A DNA stretch of 64,000 nucleotides from Athripsodes cinereus (Eukaryota; Arthropoda; Insecta; Trichoptera; Leptoceridae), in assembly GCA_947579605.1 (NCBI GenBank), contig OX388321.1:11063427-11127426 (forward strand), written 5' to 3'. Position numbers and translations under genes: made by a program. Position 1 is the first letter of the stretch. The number at the start of each line of letters is the position of its first letter. Under the pieces are notes generated by a model. The model was not told where the DNA came from. It did no database searches and saw only the letters and a list, made by a program, of their open reading frames with translations. Shown piece by piece: positions 35,099 through 46,445 of this stretch.

Positions 35099-38000
35099 TC
35101 ACTGTTCCGAAGGCTCTGGTAGCAATGCCACACGATGGATGGCTCTTTTTGTCAGTCCAGATTGGGTCCTCAAGGTGACAACTCGGGTGACGTTATCTGG
35201 ACCTGGATGTGTCTGGACAACTCTGCCAAGTCTCCACAGCATGGGAACAGTCTCGTCCTTTATTAGCACCAAATCCCCCTCCTTCAATTGTCTCTCATTT
35301 CCGTGTGTCCATTTTGTCCGTTGTTGGAGTCCTTGGAAATACTCCCTGCTCCATCTAGTCCAAAAACCCTTGAACATAGCAATAATCTTTTGGTAGTGGT
35401 TTAAACGATTATCTGGTAAGTGTGATACATCTGGTTCAGGTAACCTCGCCAACGAGTCTCCAATCAAAAAATGGGAAGGAGTGAGTGGGTTGAGATCAGT
35501 TGGATCAGAGGATAAACTGGTTATTGGTCTGGAATTAATGGAGGCTTCGATTTGACAAATCAAAGTAAGCATAGAATCATAATTCAATACCTGAGAATTC
35601 AAAGCCTTTTTCAAGGGAGTTTTTACTAGTTTTATACCTGCTTCCCAAAGAGAACCAAAATGGGGTGATCGAGCTGGAATGAATTTCCAGTCGATCCATC
35701 GTTGAGAACAAAAATTAACAATCTCCTCCTCAGAGGCTCTTAACTGTGTATAAATTCTGGCAAGATCGTTGCTTGCACCAATGAAATTTGTGCCATTATC
35801 TGAATAAATCTTGATTGGCATTCCCCGCCGAGCAACAAATCTTTTTAATGCATTCAAAAAAGCCTCTGTCGTCATGGAAGTGACAACTTCCAGATGCACT
35901 GCCTTAGAGGCAAAACAAACAAATAAACAAATATAACATTTTACAACCTTAGCGTTCCTAGTAAAACCTGATTTTATATTGAAGAAACCTGAATAGTCTA
36001 CTCCAACAATTGAAAATGGCCTTGTCGCAGTGACCCTGTCTGCAGGCAGATCCCCCATCCTTTGGTAATTCACTGGCGTCTTGTACCTAAAGCATAGGAT
36101 ACAATGCTTGAGAACCCTTCTTATCGTATTCTTTGCTGACAATGGCCAGTACTTGAGTCGTAGCTGCGCCAACAGTCCCTGCAAACCCAAATGTAAATTA
36201 GTATAATGATAATACCTTATAATTAATGTTGTAAAAGCGTGTCCCGCAGGCAACAAAATAGGATGTTTTTGTTGGGTAGGTACCTCACTGTTTTTCAGTC
36301 TTCCTCCAACACAAAGTATACCATTTATCAATACTGGATTTAATGATTTTACATTACTACGAGCAGACACCTGACCATCCTTTTTCAAATCCCTTATTTC
36401 TCTGTGAAAGAAAATACCTTGGACGATGTTGCACAATACATCATGTGCATGTTGAAGTTCAGATACCTGTAAAGGTCCAGTTCTACGCCCTGTTTTTGAT
36501 GTTACATTATTCTTAAATCTTATTAAATATGCAGTAACTCTAAGCAATCTATTAAATGAAGAATATCTTGTGAAAATATCCCATGATTCAATATTTACCA
36601 GTGTGGTAGTATTTACCACTATATCTTGTTGTATATCAACCGTAGAAGAACATTCTGTAAGTTTCTCATCCTCTTGTATGAAAGATGGACCATTCCACCA
36701 CAAAGTCGAAGATGAAAGTTGTTGTACAGATGTACCCCTGGAAATCACGTCTGCTGGGTTGTGTTGTGACGATACATGTATCCATTGACAATCTTCTGTG
36801 CTACGCTGAATTTCTGCTACCCTGTTTGCTACAAAGGTATCCATTTTTGTTGCTGAGGCTCGTAGCCATGACAACACAATAGTTGAATCTGTGAAAAGCT
36901 TAGTGGAAACACCTTGATAACCCATGTTCTCCTTTATGGACTTGACAAGTCCAGCTAATAGTAGCGCTCCTGATAATTCTAGCCTAGGCAAAGTAAGTTG
37001 TTTGAGAGGTGCCACTCTAGATTTTGCACAAAGTAAATTGATCTGTGTCCTACCTTGTTCATCCATGGACTTCAAATATACAGTACAACCATACGCTTCC
37101 TTCGATGCATCGGAAAACCCAAATATTTGTATGTCTGCACTCCCTGTTGACGTCACAATTACCCTCCCTGGAATCTTGATGATGTTGATGTCTTGTAGAT
37201 CCTTTTTGTAAAGGTTCCATGCAATAATAATGTCTTCAGGTAGTTCATCGTCCCATCCTATCTGTAACTGCCAAATTTTTTGCATTAATAATTTTGCCCT
37301 AATTACAATGGGCCCGATGAGTCCTAACGGGTCGAACGTCTTAGAAATATCTGAAAGAATTGTCCTTTTAGTAGACGTTGATGTATTTGTTTCAATGTTA
37401 ACCTTATAATGAAAAGTGTCTTCGTAACTGTTCCAAAGCAACCCTAGAATTTTGCACTGAAAATCGTCCTCCAGATTCAAGGATTTACTGTCATTGTTCT
37501 GACCAGTGTCATGTAGGTCATCCAGATTTGACCTCCATTTGGTAAGTTTCATACCTGCCTTGTCTAGAAGGTATGACAGTTCATTTTTTAAATTAATACA
37601 AGTCTGCTTATCATGATCTCCTGTTAAGAGATCATCCACATAAAAATCCCTTTCTATCACCTGAGAAGTGAGAGGAAAATTAGAAGAATAAATTGTACTT
37701 AGTTCCTTTAGACATCTCATCGCGAGATATGGTGACGCACTGAGTCCGTATGTGACGCTGTTGAGTCGGAAATGTCCTATTTCCTCACTGGGAGATGTCC
37801 TCCATAAGACCCTCTGGTAATCCCTGTCCCTTTCATGTACATTGACCTGCCTATAATACTGTTGTATATCTGCACTCAAGACATATCGATGTTTCCTGAA
37901 ATTAATCAACAATGTAAATAACTCATTATGTATGGTAGGTGTTTTCATCAGATTATCATTTAGGGACTTTCCATTGGATGTTTTTGCAGAACCATCGAAC

Positions 38001-40183
38001 ACTACACGGATTTTTGTTCCCTTGAAAACGGGATGATGGGGAAGATAAACTGCATTTTCCTTGTCAGGTAGACAAGGAGACATATGCCCCAATTCCAAAT
38101 ACTCATTCATGAATGCTGCATATTGTGTGTGCAGCTCTGTATCCTTCTGAAACCGTCGCTCCATCGAAAGTAACCTCCTCTCGGCTATTTCAAGAGAGTT
38201 TCCCACGTTAGGTGGACATTCCTTGAAGGGTAGACTTACTGAAAATCTGCCAGACTCATCACGAGTCGTAGTACTAGTAAAGTGTTTCTCGCATAATGTC
38301 TCTTCCTGGGTTCGAACCAGAGAATTAGGCACACTTTCTACCTCCCAAAATTTCTCAATATTTTTGTTTAATTGATTCAAAGAAATGTAACAAGATACCG
38401 GCCTTTGTCTGCTGATTCCTTCAGAGTTCCACGGAATAGCTCCTGCAATGACCCATCCTAACTTGGTCTGATGCATCATCGGCTGCTGACGTTGAGCTGA
38501 TGCATGATTTCCCTGAAGTACCTCCCAAAATACCTGTGCTCCCAATAACAAGTCTATTGGAGAAGATTTATGGAAGTCAGGGTCCGCTAGCTGCATCTGG
38601 GAAGGCACGTGAAAACGTCGTCTGTCCACAGATCGCAGTGGCAAGTTTGATGTAATTACAGGCAGGACCAAACAGTTGATTTTCCTCCTGTAATCATACA
38701 ATAAAGAATTAATTGTTATATCTACCTTTTCTTCAATGTGAGTTACCTGTTGCCGCAGTCCCGAGACTGGCAGATATGCTCCCTTTGTCCGTAAGTTGAG
38801 TTTCTCGCATAAACTCTTTGTAATGAAATTCGACTGTGCTGCCGAGTCCAAGAGTGCTCGTGCCCTAAAAATGCCGCCATCAGGGAGTTGGATCCCAACC
38901 ATGGCCGTGGATAACAGTACTTCCTCGTCGTTTGAGAGCGAAGCATGGTTCACCACAGTAGGAACCTGTGAAGTAGGTCCCAGAGTTTCCGTATTTGCTG
39001 TCGAATTGTGCACGCTCGGTGTGTGCAATAAGGTGTGATGGTCCCTCCGACACACCTTACATCTTCCTCCTGAAGAACAATCCTTGGCAATATGATTCCT
39101 TAACATACAGTTACGGCACAGTCGCTGCCTTTTTACCAGCTCCCACCTTTGCTGAGTCCCCATCGACTTAAACTGCTCACATTGGTTTAATCGATGCTGT
39201 GAAGAACAAAGTGGGCAAACTGGGTTTGCTCGTACATTTGCAACCAAGCCAACTCCTGCTCGGTTGGAGGTGTTGGATGGTTTGAAGTTTTTGTTGTGAG
39301 ACGTCGTCTCCAAAATACGTGCTCTCTCTCCAATACATTCGTACAGTTCCTTTAATGTAGGTAGCTCACCCTGCAAGTGATGCGATTCCCATATGTTACG
39401 TGATACTGAATCTAATTTGTTAGCAATTATGTGAATTAACAGGATGTCCCAGCTGCTTGTGGGTAGTCCCAAACTTTCCAAAGCTCGCGTATGGAGCTGT
39501 GAATCATCGATCAATCGCCTTAAAGATTGATATGATTCTGGCTTCACTGGAATGAGATTGAAAATGTGATTAACATGTTTGTCCACAATGAGGCGGGTGT
39601 TCTCAAATCTCCTTGTTAAGATGTCCCAAGCTAAAGAGTAATTAGTGTCTGAAACTTCCAAAGAAGAAACTAACCTTAAAGCTTCACCCTTTAATGAGCT
39701 CAGTAAGTAATGATACTTTTGTAAGTTAGATAAAGAATTATTGTTGCCTACAAGAGATTTGAATGTATCTTTGTAGTGTAACCATGTTTCATAATTACCA
39801 TGAAATGTAGGTATTTGAATTGGATTTAACTTAACTTCACATGTGACTTGTAGTTGATCTTTCAATAATGATTTTGCCTTACTTAAAGTGGTATAAAATA
39901 GTTGTTCAAAAGTATCCCTATACACCACTTCCTCACCATCAATTTCTTCCAAGTCACATTGCAACATTTCAAATTTTTCAAGCATGCTTTCCATTCTTGA
40001 TGTCCTTAACTGTAATTCACAAATATCTAAATCTTTCTTACTCAAATAATCTTTAAAGCGCGTGAGCTGTCCCTTCAAAACGCCTCGCCTTGATATCAAT
40101 CCTTTGCAAACCTCCATTTCAGAATCACGTGCTTTTTCCATTTTTGAAGTGGCTGTCCTTGTTTCTCTTTCTCCAGACAACAT
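35099..40183 (-). CDS. BEL/Pao Gag-Pol polyprotein
   Basis: An unbroken 1694-codon frame, within the usual size for BEL/Pao. Order by approximate residue: N-terminal coiled Gag region, then a DUF1759-type Gag domain (about 110-290); zinc-knuckle region with CPLC (323), a canonical CX2CX4HX4C (356-369) and a third Cys/His cluster (375-387); aspartic protease with LLDSA (446); reverse transcriptase with SADIQQYYRQV (770) and YVDD (848-851); RNase H with FSDAS (D1025), LPRLEL (E1069), FTDS (D1099) and D1145; integrase with His pair 1326/1331, Cys pair 1361/1364 and the acidic triad D1396, D1462, E1514; C-terminal DUF5641-like region (1606 on). All catalytic residues I can check are present. It makes cDNA and integrates it; expected in cytoplasmic particles and the nucleus. 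The first ATG of the frame is taken as start, 475 bp inside the 5' LTR. Confidence 0.95.
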   Translation of the reverse strand: MLSGERETRTATSKMEKARDSEMEVCKGLISRRGVLKGQLTRFKDYLSKKDLDICELQLRTSRMESMLEKFEMLQCDLEEIDGEEVVYRDTFEQLFYTTLSKAKSLLKDQLQVTCEVKLNPIQIPTFHGNYETWLHYKDTFKSLVGNNNSLSNLQKYHYLLSSLKGEALRLVSSLEVSDTNYSLAWDILTRRFENTRLIVDKHVNHIFNLIPVKPESYQSLRRLIDDSQLHTRALESLGLPTSSWDILLIHIIANKLDSVSRNIWESHHLQGELPTLKELYECIGERARILETTSHNKNFKPSNTSNRAGVGLVANVRANPVCPLCSSQHRLNQCEQFKSMGTQQRWELVKRQRLCRNCMLRNHIAKDCSSGGRCKVCRRDHHTLLHTPSVHNSTANTETLGPTSQVPTVVNHASLSNDEEVLLSTAMVGIQLPDGGIFRARALLDSAAQSNFITKSLCEKLNLRTKGAYLPVSGLRQQVTHIEEKVDITINSLLYDYRRKINCLVLPVITSNLPLRSVDRRRFHVPSQMQLADPDFHKSSPIDLLLGAQVFWEVLQGNHASAQRQQPMMHQTKLGWVIAGAIPWNSEGISRQRPVSCYISLNQLNKNIEKFWEVESVPNSLVRTQEETLCEKHFTSTTTRDESGRFSVSLPFKECPPNVGNSLEIAERRLLSMERRFQKDTELHTQYAAFMNEYLELGHMSPCLPDKENAVYLPHHPVFKGTKIRVVFDGSAKTSNGKSLNDNLMKTPTIHNELFTLLINFRKHRYVLSADIQQYYRQVNVHERDRDYQRVLWRTSPSEEIGHFRLNSVTYGLSASPYLAMRCLKELSTIYSSNFPLTSQVIERDFYVDDLLTGDHDKQTCINLKNELSYLLDKAGMKLTKWRSNLDDLHDTGQNNDSKSLNLEDDFQCKILGLLWNSYEDTFHYKVNIETNTSTSTKRTILSDISKTFDPLGLIGPIVIRAKLLMQKIWQLQIGWDDELPEDIIIAWNLYKKDLQDINIIKIPGRVIVTSTGSADIQIFGFSDASKEAYGCTVYLKSMDEQGRTQINLLCAKSRVAPLKQLTLPRLELSGALLLAGLVKSIKENMGYQGVSTKLFTDSTIVLSWLRASATKMDTFVANRVAEIQRSTEDCQWIHVSSQHNPADVISRGTSVQQLSSSTLWWNGPSFIQEDEKLTECSSTVDIQQDIVVNTTTLVNIESWDIFTRYSSFNRLLRVTAYLIRFKNNVTSKTGRRTGPLQVSELQHAHDVLCNIVQGIFFHREIRDLKKDGQVSARSNVKSLNPVLINGILCVGGRLKNSEVPTQQKHPILLPAGHAFTTLIIRYYHYTNLHLGLQGLLAQLRLKYWPLSAKNTIRRVLKHCILCFRYKTPVNYQRMGDLPADRVTATRPFSIVGVDYSGFFNIKSGFTRNAKVVKCYICLFVCFASKAVHLEVVTSMTTEAFLNALKRFVARRGMPIKIYSDNGTNFIGASNDLARIYTQLRASEEEIVNFCSQRWIDWKFIPARSPHFGSLWEAGIKLVKTPLKKALNSQVLNYDSMLTLICQIEASINSRPITSLSSDPTDLNPLTPSHFLIGDSLARLPEPDVSHLPDNRLNHYQKIIAMFKGFWTRWSREYFQGLQQRTKWTHGNERQLKEGDLVLIKDETVPMLWRLGRVVQTHPGPDNVTRVVTLRTQSGLTKRAIHRVALLPEPSEQ

Positions 40184-40642
40184 AATTCACTAGAATGTAA
40201 CAAACATACAATAATAAAAAGAGAAACTCAATGCAAAAAATGCCAATCAATGAACATTGAAAACACGCGACTATTTTGCAACAATATTTCTCACGAGAAT
40301 TTACACACAGTTTTTTTCATAAAAATGCCGAAAATATGATGGAATCACGGGTTATCTGCAAAACAATAAAGATAATATTAGTTTTATTTATTAAACAAAT
40401 GTTTTAAATCAACAATTAGATACGAGTACAGTTATGAAATTGTAGGGTAGATATTATTGTAACAATTAACCTTAAAATGTATAATATTTATATAAAATGG
40501 CAATGAATCCCCAGATAGTTAAATATATTGATCTATTTGAATGGAAATGTAATATTATAGGATAGAATTGTAAATGAATAGGAAAATATAGGATACGATA
40601 CGCAATGATGGATTCGATGTTTTTTCCGAAAGATGTCCTGTT

Positions 40643-40654
40643 TCACGGTCGCCA
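40643..40654 (-). other. BEL/Pao primer-binding site, tRNA-Arg type
   Basis: On the minus strand tggcgaccgtga starts four bases after the 5' LTR. This matches the complement of the tRNA-Arg 3' end as used by several insect LTR elements (from memory of the family, not searched). Confidence 0.75.
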
Positions 40655-40658
40655 ATGT

Positions 40659-40985
40659 TGTTGTGTCTCGATCGCCTATGTCCCTTCACGATCGCTTAAT
40701 GTTGAGTTGTGTGTAAATGATGAGTAATGCAGAACAAACACTGTTTTTTCTTAATTATATTGGATTTAATGTAAAACTTGTAACAAATAGAACAGTATAG
40801 ATGCTAATGTTTTTGTTTGACTGTGTATTGGAGAAGAAGAGGTGGATCAACAAGTGTGTGTGTATTATATACACGTAACCAAAGACAAACCCTGAATTGA
40901 ATTTATTCGCCATAGATTATCACCTTATGTCTATAGCCAGTGACTAGTGCTTCATAATTCACCACACAGATGGCAGTATTCAACA
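40659..40985 (-). repeat. BEL/Pao 5' LTR
   Basis: 327 bp, partner of 34357-34689. In plus orientation it starts tgttgtgtctcgatcgcc and ends agtattcaaca. It should carry the element's promoter, firing leftward against the host gene's direction. Confidence 0.93.
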
Positions 40986-41853
40986 ATCAGAATTGACGTG
41001 ACATTTTTAAAGGTAATTCCAAGATAGAGATTGTCACGAAATAGATCTGGGGCGCTCCGCCAGATACACTAGCGTTTCTTTCCTCTGTTTACATTATTTT
41101 AAAGTATTCAGAATCACATTTTAAAATATTTTTAGTTTCATCTTTTGAATTAGTGGAGATACATTTCATTGTACATTATTTAAAAATTACCAAGTATGTA
41201 TTTTCTGAGTTTCGCATTACTAAGCATATATTGTATGCTTAGTAATGCATTAAATATGTTTATGTAGATGTTTAACTTTTTTATAATTGAAAACTTCTGA
41301 TGTCTGTATGTAGCTATGTATATACTTTATTTATATTTGTATAAACCTGTTGAAAAGTCAAATAAATATAAAGTTATCAGTGTACGATACGAATCACCGT
41401 ATATTGGTGTATTAACGACACACTCAATCTGCGACCGCCTTTTTAGTGTTGGAAACTTTTACTGCACTGGAAATTATATTCTTATTATTAATGCAACGTT
41501 GTAGTCTCCAATAAAGATGCCAGTATATAAAATTATTCATAGAATTTTGTTTGATATTGTATGTATTTTGTACGTATTCAGCGTCTGTCAACTAGGTAGT
41601 ATATACTTTGTTCTATCTTTGTATCGTAACGCAGTTCTTTTATTGCGATACATTCGATATTATTTTTTACGGTAGTTCTTTCGTATTTGTGTTTATCACT
41701 TGACTTTGACATATTGACAGATGTCAATATTTGAAAATCTTCAATAGTAGCTGAAGCTTATCCATTTTATAAATTAATAATTTATGGTAAATGGAAGTGT
41801 AGTTGTGAGTTGTGATTATCGTTTGATGATTTTTTAAACTTTATCCTTGAAGT
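40986..41853. other. Non-coding intron stretch with a small hairpin
   Basis: A perfect 15-bp inverted repeat with 5-nt loop lies at 41214-41248 (gcattactaagcata / tatgcttagtaatgc). Otherwise AT-rich, no gene seen. Confidence 0.5.
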
Positions 41854-41863
41854 ATATAATAGT

Positions 41864-42797
41864 CAACTGACACCTTCAGGATCACCACTGGAGTCCGGCA
41901 GGGCTGTGTATTGGCACCTTTTATCTTTGCCATAATTATGGACTACCTGCTCAGAAAATCTATTCTGGGCCCTGGCGGTGTGCCTTTATCACAGCGTGAA
42001 AACAGTGAGACGTCTGTGGGAGTGCTGCACGATCTTGAATATGCGGATGATCTAGCCCTTTTTGATACGTCTGTGGATGGATTGCAGTGCAACGCTAATG
42101 CTCTTTATGAAAATTATTTGCGTCTTGGCCTTCGTATCAACGCTGGTAAAACGGGTACATATGTAATAGTACATGCACGAGTACTCGCACCCCACTAATG
42201 GTTGGCAATTCCCAAATATCTCAGGTTAGTAAATTCAGGTACCTGGGAGCAACCATAACGCCAGAGGGTGATCTCCGGTCGGAATTACCAATCCGCATAG
42301 GAGCAGCTAGCGGGGCTTTCAACAACATGAACAAAGTTTGGAAGGCGTCTGGACTCAGCATCAGGACAAAATGTCGCTTGTTCAATGCGTGCATCATCCC
42401 AATCTAAGAAGATACTAAGCTTTGAAAACAAGTGTCTTAGAAGGATTTTGGATGTCAGATGGTATGAACATGTTACAAATGATGCTGTGCGCCGGCGCAC
42501 CCAGCAGAGACCTGTAATCTCCGTAATACAAGAGAGACGATGGTCCTGGCTGGGACATGTTTTAAGAATGCCCGATGATAGTTGGCCAAAAAGAGCACTG
42601 TTCTTCCGTCCGCAGGGGTTCCGTAGGCCCGGGCGTCCCTCTTTCACAATACACCGTTCCTATGACAACGATATCAGAGCGCAAGGAATGTCGTGGGAAG
42701 AGGTGACGCAATTGGCACAGAGACGCTCTGAATGGAGGAGGCTGGTTTCTGCCCTGTGCTCCCGAGATGAGCGTTGAGGGCGATGATGATGATGATG
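41864..42797 (+). mobile_element. LINE family A, 5'-truncated insertion with 10-bp TSD
   Basis: atataatagt occurs at 41854-41863 and 42798-42807. The copy is longer than the one at 25201 and keeps the reverse-transcriptase palm: GVRQGCVLAPFIF and YADD (42040-42051). It then shares the thumb and C-terminal tail. It is dead: a 1-bp deletion near 42152 shifts the frame, and about 47 bp including the LYGCESW region is replaced by three bases near 42406. The 3' end is (GAT)n, running into the TSD. Outside those breaks it is very similar to the 25-kb copy. Confidence 0.9.
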
Positions 42798-42934
42798 ATA
42801 TAATAGTAGGTTGCGATGGTATATGAGAGTAATGTTTAAGAACTAAAAGTTCTGGGTAAGATGGCCAGGATTAATAATTGTCCAAATAGAATAAGAAGAA
42901 GACCCTGGTTCGTACATTTGTTCATCATCATGTT

Positions 42935-43790
42935 AGATTTAGTGTTTGACTACTCCAGGCCACGGTGATCTAAAGGGCAGGTTATATGGCCTAGCGGAGA
43001 ATCCGTGGTGTGTTTGTGGGTTGGGGGTGCAGTATGCTGGGCACATCCTATGGGAGTGCTCCGTGATGAATGATGCTAGAGATGTAATGATAGACGATAT
43101 GAGTGAAGACACTCCCAGACCAATATGGTTTGGGGAGGTTCTGCAATGCCCGAGAAACCTTAAAGCATTTTTGGTGTTTGTGTGGGTATCTCGTTGGGAG
43201 CTTTTGCGTCAGCCGGGTTTACCCCCGCCTGACGTGGAAGGGTCTTAGGGTTGGTTTTGCCCATTGCGGCGTTGGCGCGATAGCGAACTCGTGTTTTCGT
43301 TGTGTCGTCCTGTCTCCCTTGGTGGAGAGTAGGTTTGAGAGGTATGTCCCTTTTGGGAGGGTTTAATGTTTTCACACCATTCAGGCACTGGTGGCTCTCG
43401 GGCTCGCGCCCTCGGAACGTCAATTAACACGTTTCTGGACACCTCACCTCGGCCTTCTGTTACTACCAATTTGTACACATAATTCATTTATTCGATATTA
43501 TTTCTGTTTTATTACTTGTGTTATTCTTGTCCTGTTCTATGTATTCTTATTTTTTTTTTACTACATTGTTATTATTTTATATTTTATTAAATAAACATCT
43601 TTCAAAAGGGACATTGAAGAGAGAGTGTTGCTTAAAAGATTCCCACGATGGCGGTTTTGGCCGGTTGGCCCTTCAGGCCTGCCCAATGGCCCGCCCGTGA
43701 GGACAAATTTAGTTTAATTATGCGGATAAATAGGAGTTCACAACTCCTGAGATATCCGGGTGGAGGTGGGTCTCTCTTCAATACTCCTAA
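42935..43790 (+). mobile_element. R1-like LINE 3' end with long trailer
   Basis: The frame 42946-43248 is a LINE C-terminus with the zinc-binding pattern CVCG-x7-HILWEC preceded by PGHGDLKGRLYGL, as in R1-clade and related ORF2 ends. A GC-rich trailer follows (from 43249), including a partly repeated gttggccctt/cccgccc patch at 43650-43700, until similarity to typical intron resumes near 43790. Both edges are approximate and no target duplication was found. Confidence 0.6.
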
Positions 43791-46160
43791 CATAAAATTC
43801 TATTATAATCCAATAATTGAATGTTCTTACGTATAAATACCCATTATACAATAAACGTGTTTGTTATTGATCTCTCTGTAGAATGGAGTGATAGGAGCTT
43901 TAGTAATAGTAATAATCACATCAGTTCCACGTGGAAATATAATCCGCAACAATGTTTCATCCTTTAATAAAATCTTTCTCTATTGTTTTGAATGCCGACG
44001 ATGTATTGATTGGAATCTACTTTATATTATGTACATACCTTCAACATGAGTGCCATTATTACTATCGTACCTCTTACTGGTGTACCAAAGTTTTTAACGT
44101 TCCTATTGTCTGTGTAACTTTTGATTAAAATCTTTTGTAACTGGGAGGAAATGTTAATTATTATTATTATTATGATATTAATACTACGTAGTGTAATAAT
44201 AATTGTGCGAAAGCTAAAACCTAAATAATTATATAAAATGTTACCCTTGTCATTTTGCAAAACCTCTTCATTCATACGCAGTTCTTATACATTCTCCTCA
44301 CATTTATTAGCATGTTTTTACACATTATATTTTATTTTATCGTCGCACGAAAGGAACACCCATATTTATTTATTTATACATTCTTAAATGGCTTGAGTGT
44401 TTTGTTTATAACACATATCTTGTATATGAGTTTGCGGTGATCTTATTTATTTATTATTTTTACAAATAGGTTCGTTGTAATTATATATATTCTTATACAG
44501 TGGTGAGATTAACATCACGAAGAGATAAATAAATAACTAATATTTCTTTGCCAGTTTATGTACGCAGGTACTTAAATATTTATATAAGACTATGTAACAT
44601 TTCATATGGACATCACAGTGGAGTTCTAAAGTATGCATTATTTTATCAAAGAAATGGAGTACACCATACGGTGGTAGATATTGTGTCCTATGCAGGTGTC
44701 TGCTCGGAACAATTTACTACTCTGCATAAAAGTCTTGCGAGCACATAGTATAAAATTTTAATGCTTTCCACTATCCATAAAATATCTGATGCTTACTTCA
44801 CTACACCTCATGTGTTGCAAAATACTTCATGTTGCAACTACTACATCTTGTTCCATGTTTGTTAATCTAATATTTATGAGATAAACATTAGCGAAAAAAA
44901 TATTACAGCCCGTTCGGAAATAGGGATGTGTATTGATAAAGAAAAGTAACATACTACATAAAGTCTTATCCATCGGGTGCGTTTTGGTTTAAAAGCAATA
45001 TAGAAGTATTACCGAGGATATTACACACAATTTTAACCATATCGTGTTTGAAATTAAATATTGAAAGTGAACTATTTATCCATATTTTATCAATTAATCG
45101 TTCATTTCGTAGTAAGGAATAAATTTATTGAGATTTTTATCTTGATACATAAGCGCCCATATATGGTTATCTTAAATACTAAACAAAATAAAACTAGACT
45201 ATGTATTGTGTAAAAATAAATTGCAAATATTTTATTTTAAATCATATATTGTTAAAAATATTTATACTGGTGTGGTAGTATTTTTTTAAAATTATTTTTG
45301 CCAGTATTATTGCTTTCTTTGGTGAATATAAATGTTGACTTATGCTATCGTTTCTAGTACTAAATTTTAATTTAATTTTGTTTTAATAAATTTTATGGTA
45401 AGCGTCATAAATGTTACAATATAACCTATAATGCTGCAAAATTTCGCATAAAAGCTATCTGCTTACTGGGCCTACTAAAGCCCTTAGATGGTTTAGTAAG
45501 TTACACGCTATATATCTTGTTACTGGTAAGGGTGAAAACATGCATAATGCATCTATGTACTAGTGTACTTACACGAGAGGAGTTTGGTTATGACTCATTT
45601 ATACCCAATTTCCTCATCACCGTCCGATGAATATAATCGGTAATCGTACAAGGTAGTATGGAGCGTACTATTCTAGTAATTAAACTATAGGCAGAGAGCT
45701 TGAATTGCGAACTTTAATGTTAATATTTAATATTGAAGTTTGTTCAACAGTATACTTGACGACATTACTTTGTTTATTTAATAACAACTTGGGTCTGCTT
45801 TAGATTGGTTTGGTTGAACTACTTATGTATTTTAATTTCATTTCAATATTTAAATATTATATATCTCGAATATTATGCGTATTTTGAATTTGAAAATTAT
45901 ATTTTCCTCGGACTGTTTCCATTTCAGCTGTTTTTTTTTAATGTTAAACTTCTCGATGCATAATAATTGCTCCTTTATTTAGACCGATACGGCATGATAT
46001 GTCAATGATGAAGGACATTTAGTTGTTAAAAATGTTTTGTTCTAGTCTTTCACGAGGCTAATTGGTATATTTTTTTTTGTAATTTGATTGCGAGTAGTTG
46101 CTGTGGCCATTGTTCATATCTGAATGTTTTTTGTTGATTGTATAAAGGTTGAGGATTTTA
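43791..46160. other. Non-coding intron stretch
   Basis: AT-rich with a TTATTATTATTATTA run near 44157-44171. No gene or known repeat seen. Confidence 0.45.
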
Positions 46161-46199
46161 TATTATGATTTTACTTAGGGTTGCCAAACAAACCCTATG

Positions 46200-46445
46200 G
46201 ATTTGTTTTCTCCGAGGGGGCGGCGGCAATATACACCACGTTTGAATAGTCTTTGGTGATTGCGCATGCGGTATAACGCTATTTTTCCTCCCCTACCAAA
46301 TTATTATAGTGTAGCTCAGTCAAACTGAAAAGCGGACGGCTAACCCCGCTTGCACTGTAGCGTTACAATTGTCGAAATTTGTTGTGACGGATTTCAACTC
46401 AAAGTCTTCTTGTAAACACTGGAGTACTACAACCATTTTCAAGTA
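46200..46445 (+). promoter_or_regulatory. GC-richer patch, possible internal promoter
   Basis: A patch with cgagggggcggcggc (46213), an NRF1-like palindrome tgcgcatgcg (46261-46270) and a tcagt initiator-type word at 46316-46320 stands out in AT-rich intron. A weak donor-like caag/taaag occurs at about 46440. It could be an internal start site with a short non-coding exon; the sequence alone does not prove it. Confidence 0.3.

Larger units (their letters stand above)
34357..40985 (-). mobile_element. Complete BEL/Pao LTR retrotransposon, antisense to host gene
   Basis: 6.6 kb with 5' LTR (right, 40659-40985), primer-binding site, one long Gag-Pol frame, polypurine tract and 3' LTR (left, 34357-34689). 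The LTRs begin TG and end CA in element orientation. They differ by about eight substitutions and a few short indels by eye, so the insertion is fairly recent but not new. The 5-bp flanks (ctgag and atcag) agree at only three positions, so no clean target duplication is left. No env-like frame is present. Confidence 0.95.

Noticed and set aside
35139..39038. Plus-strand frames opposite the BEL/Pao ORF
   Set aside because: Shadows of the 1694-codon minus-strand frame; they end at arbitrary points.
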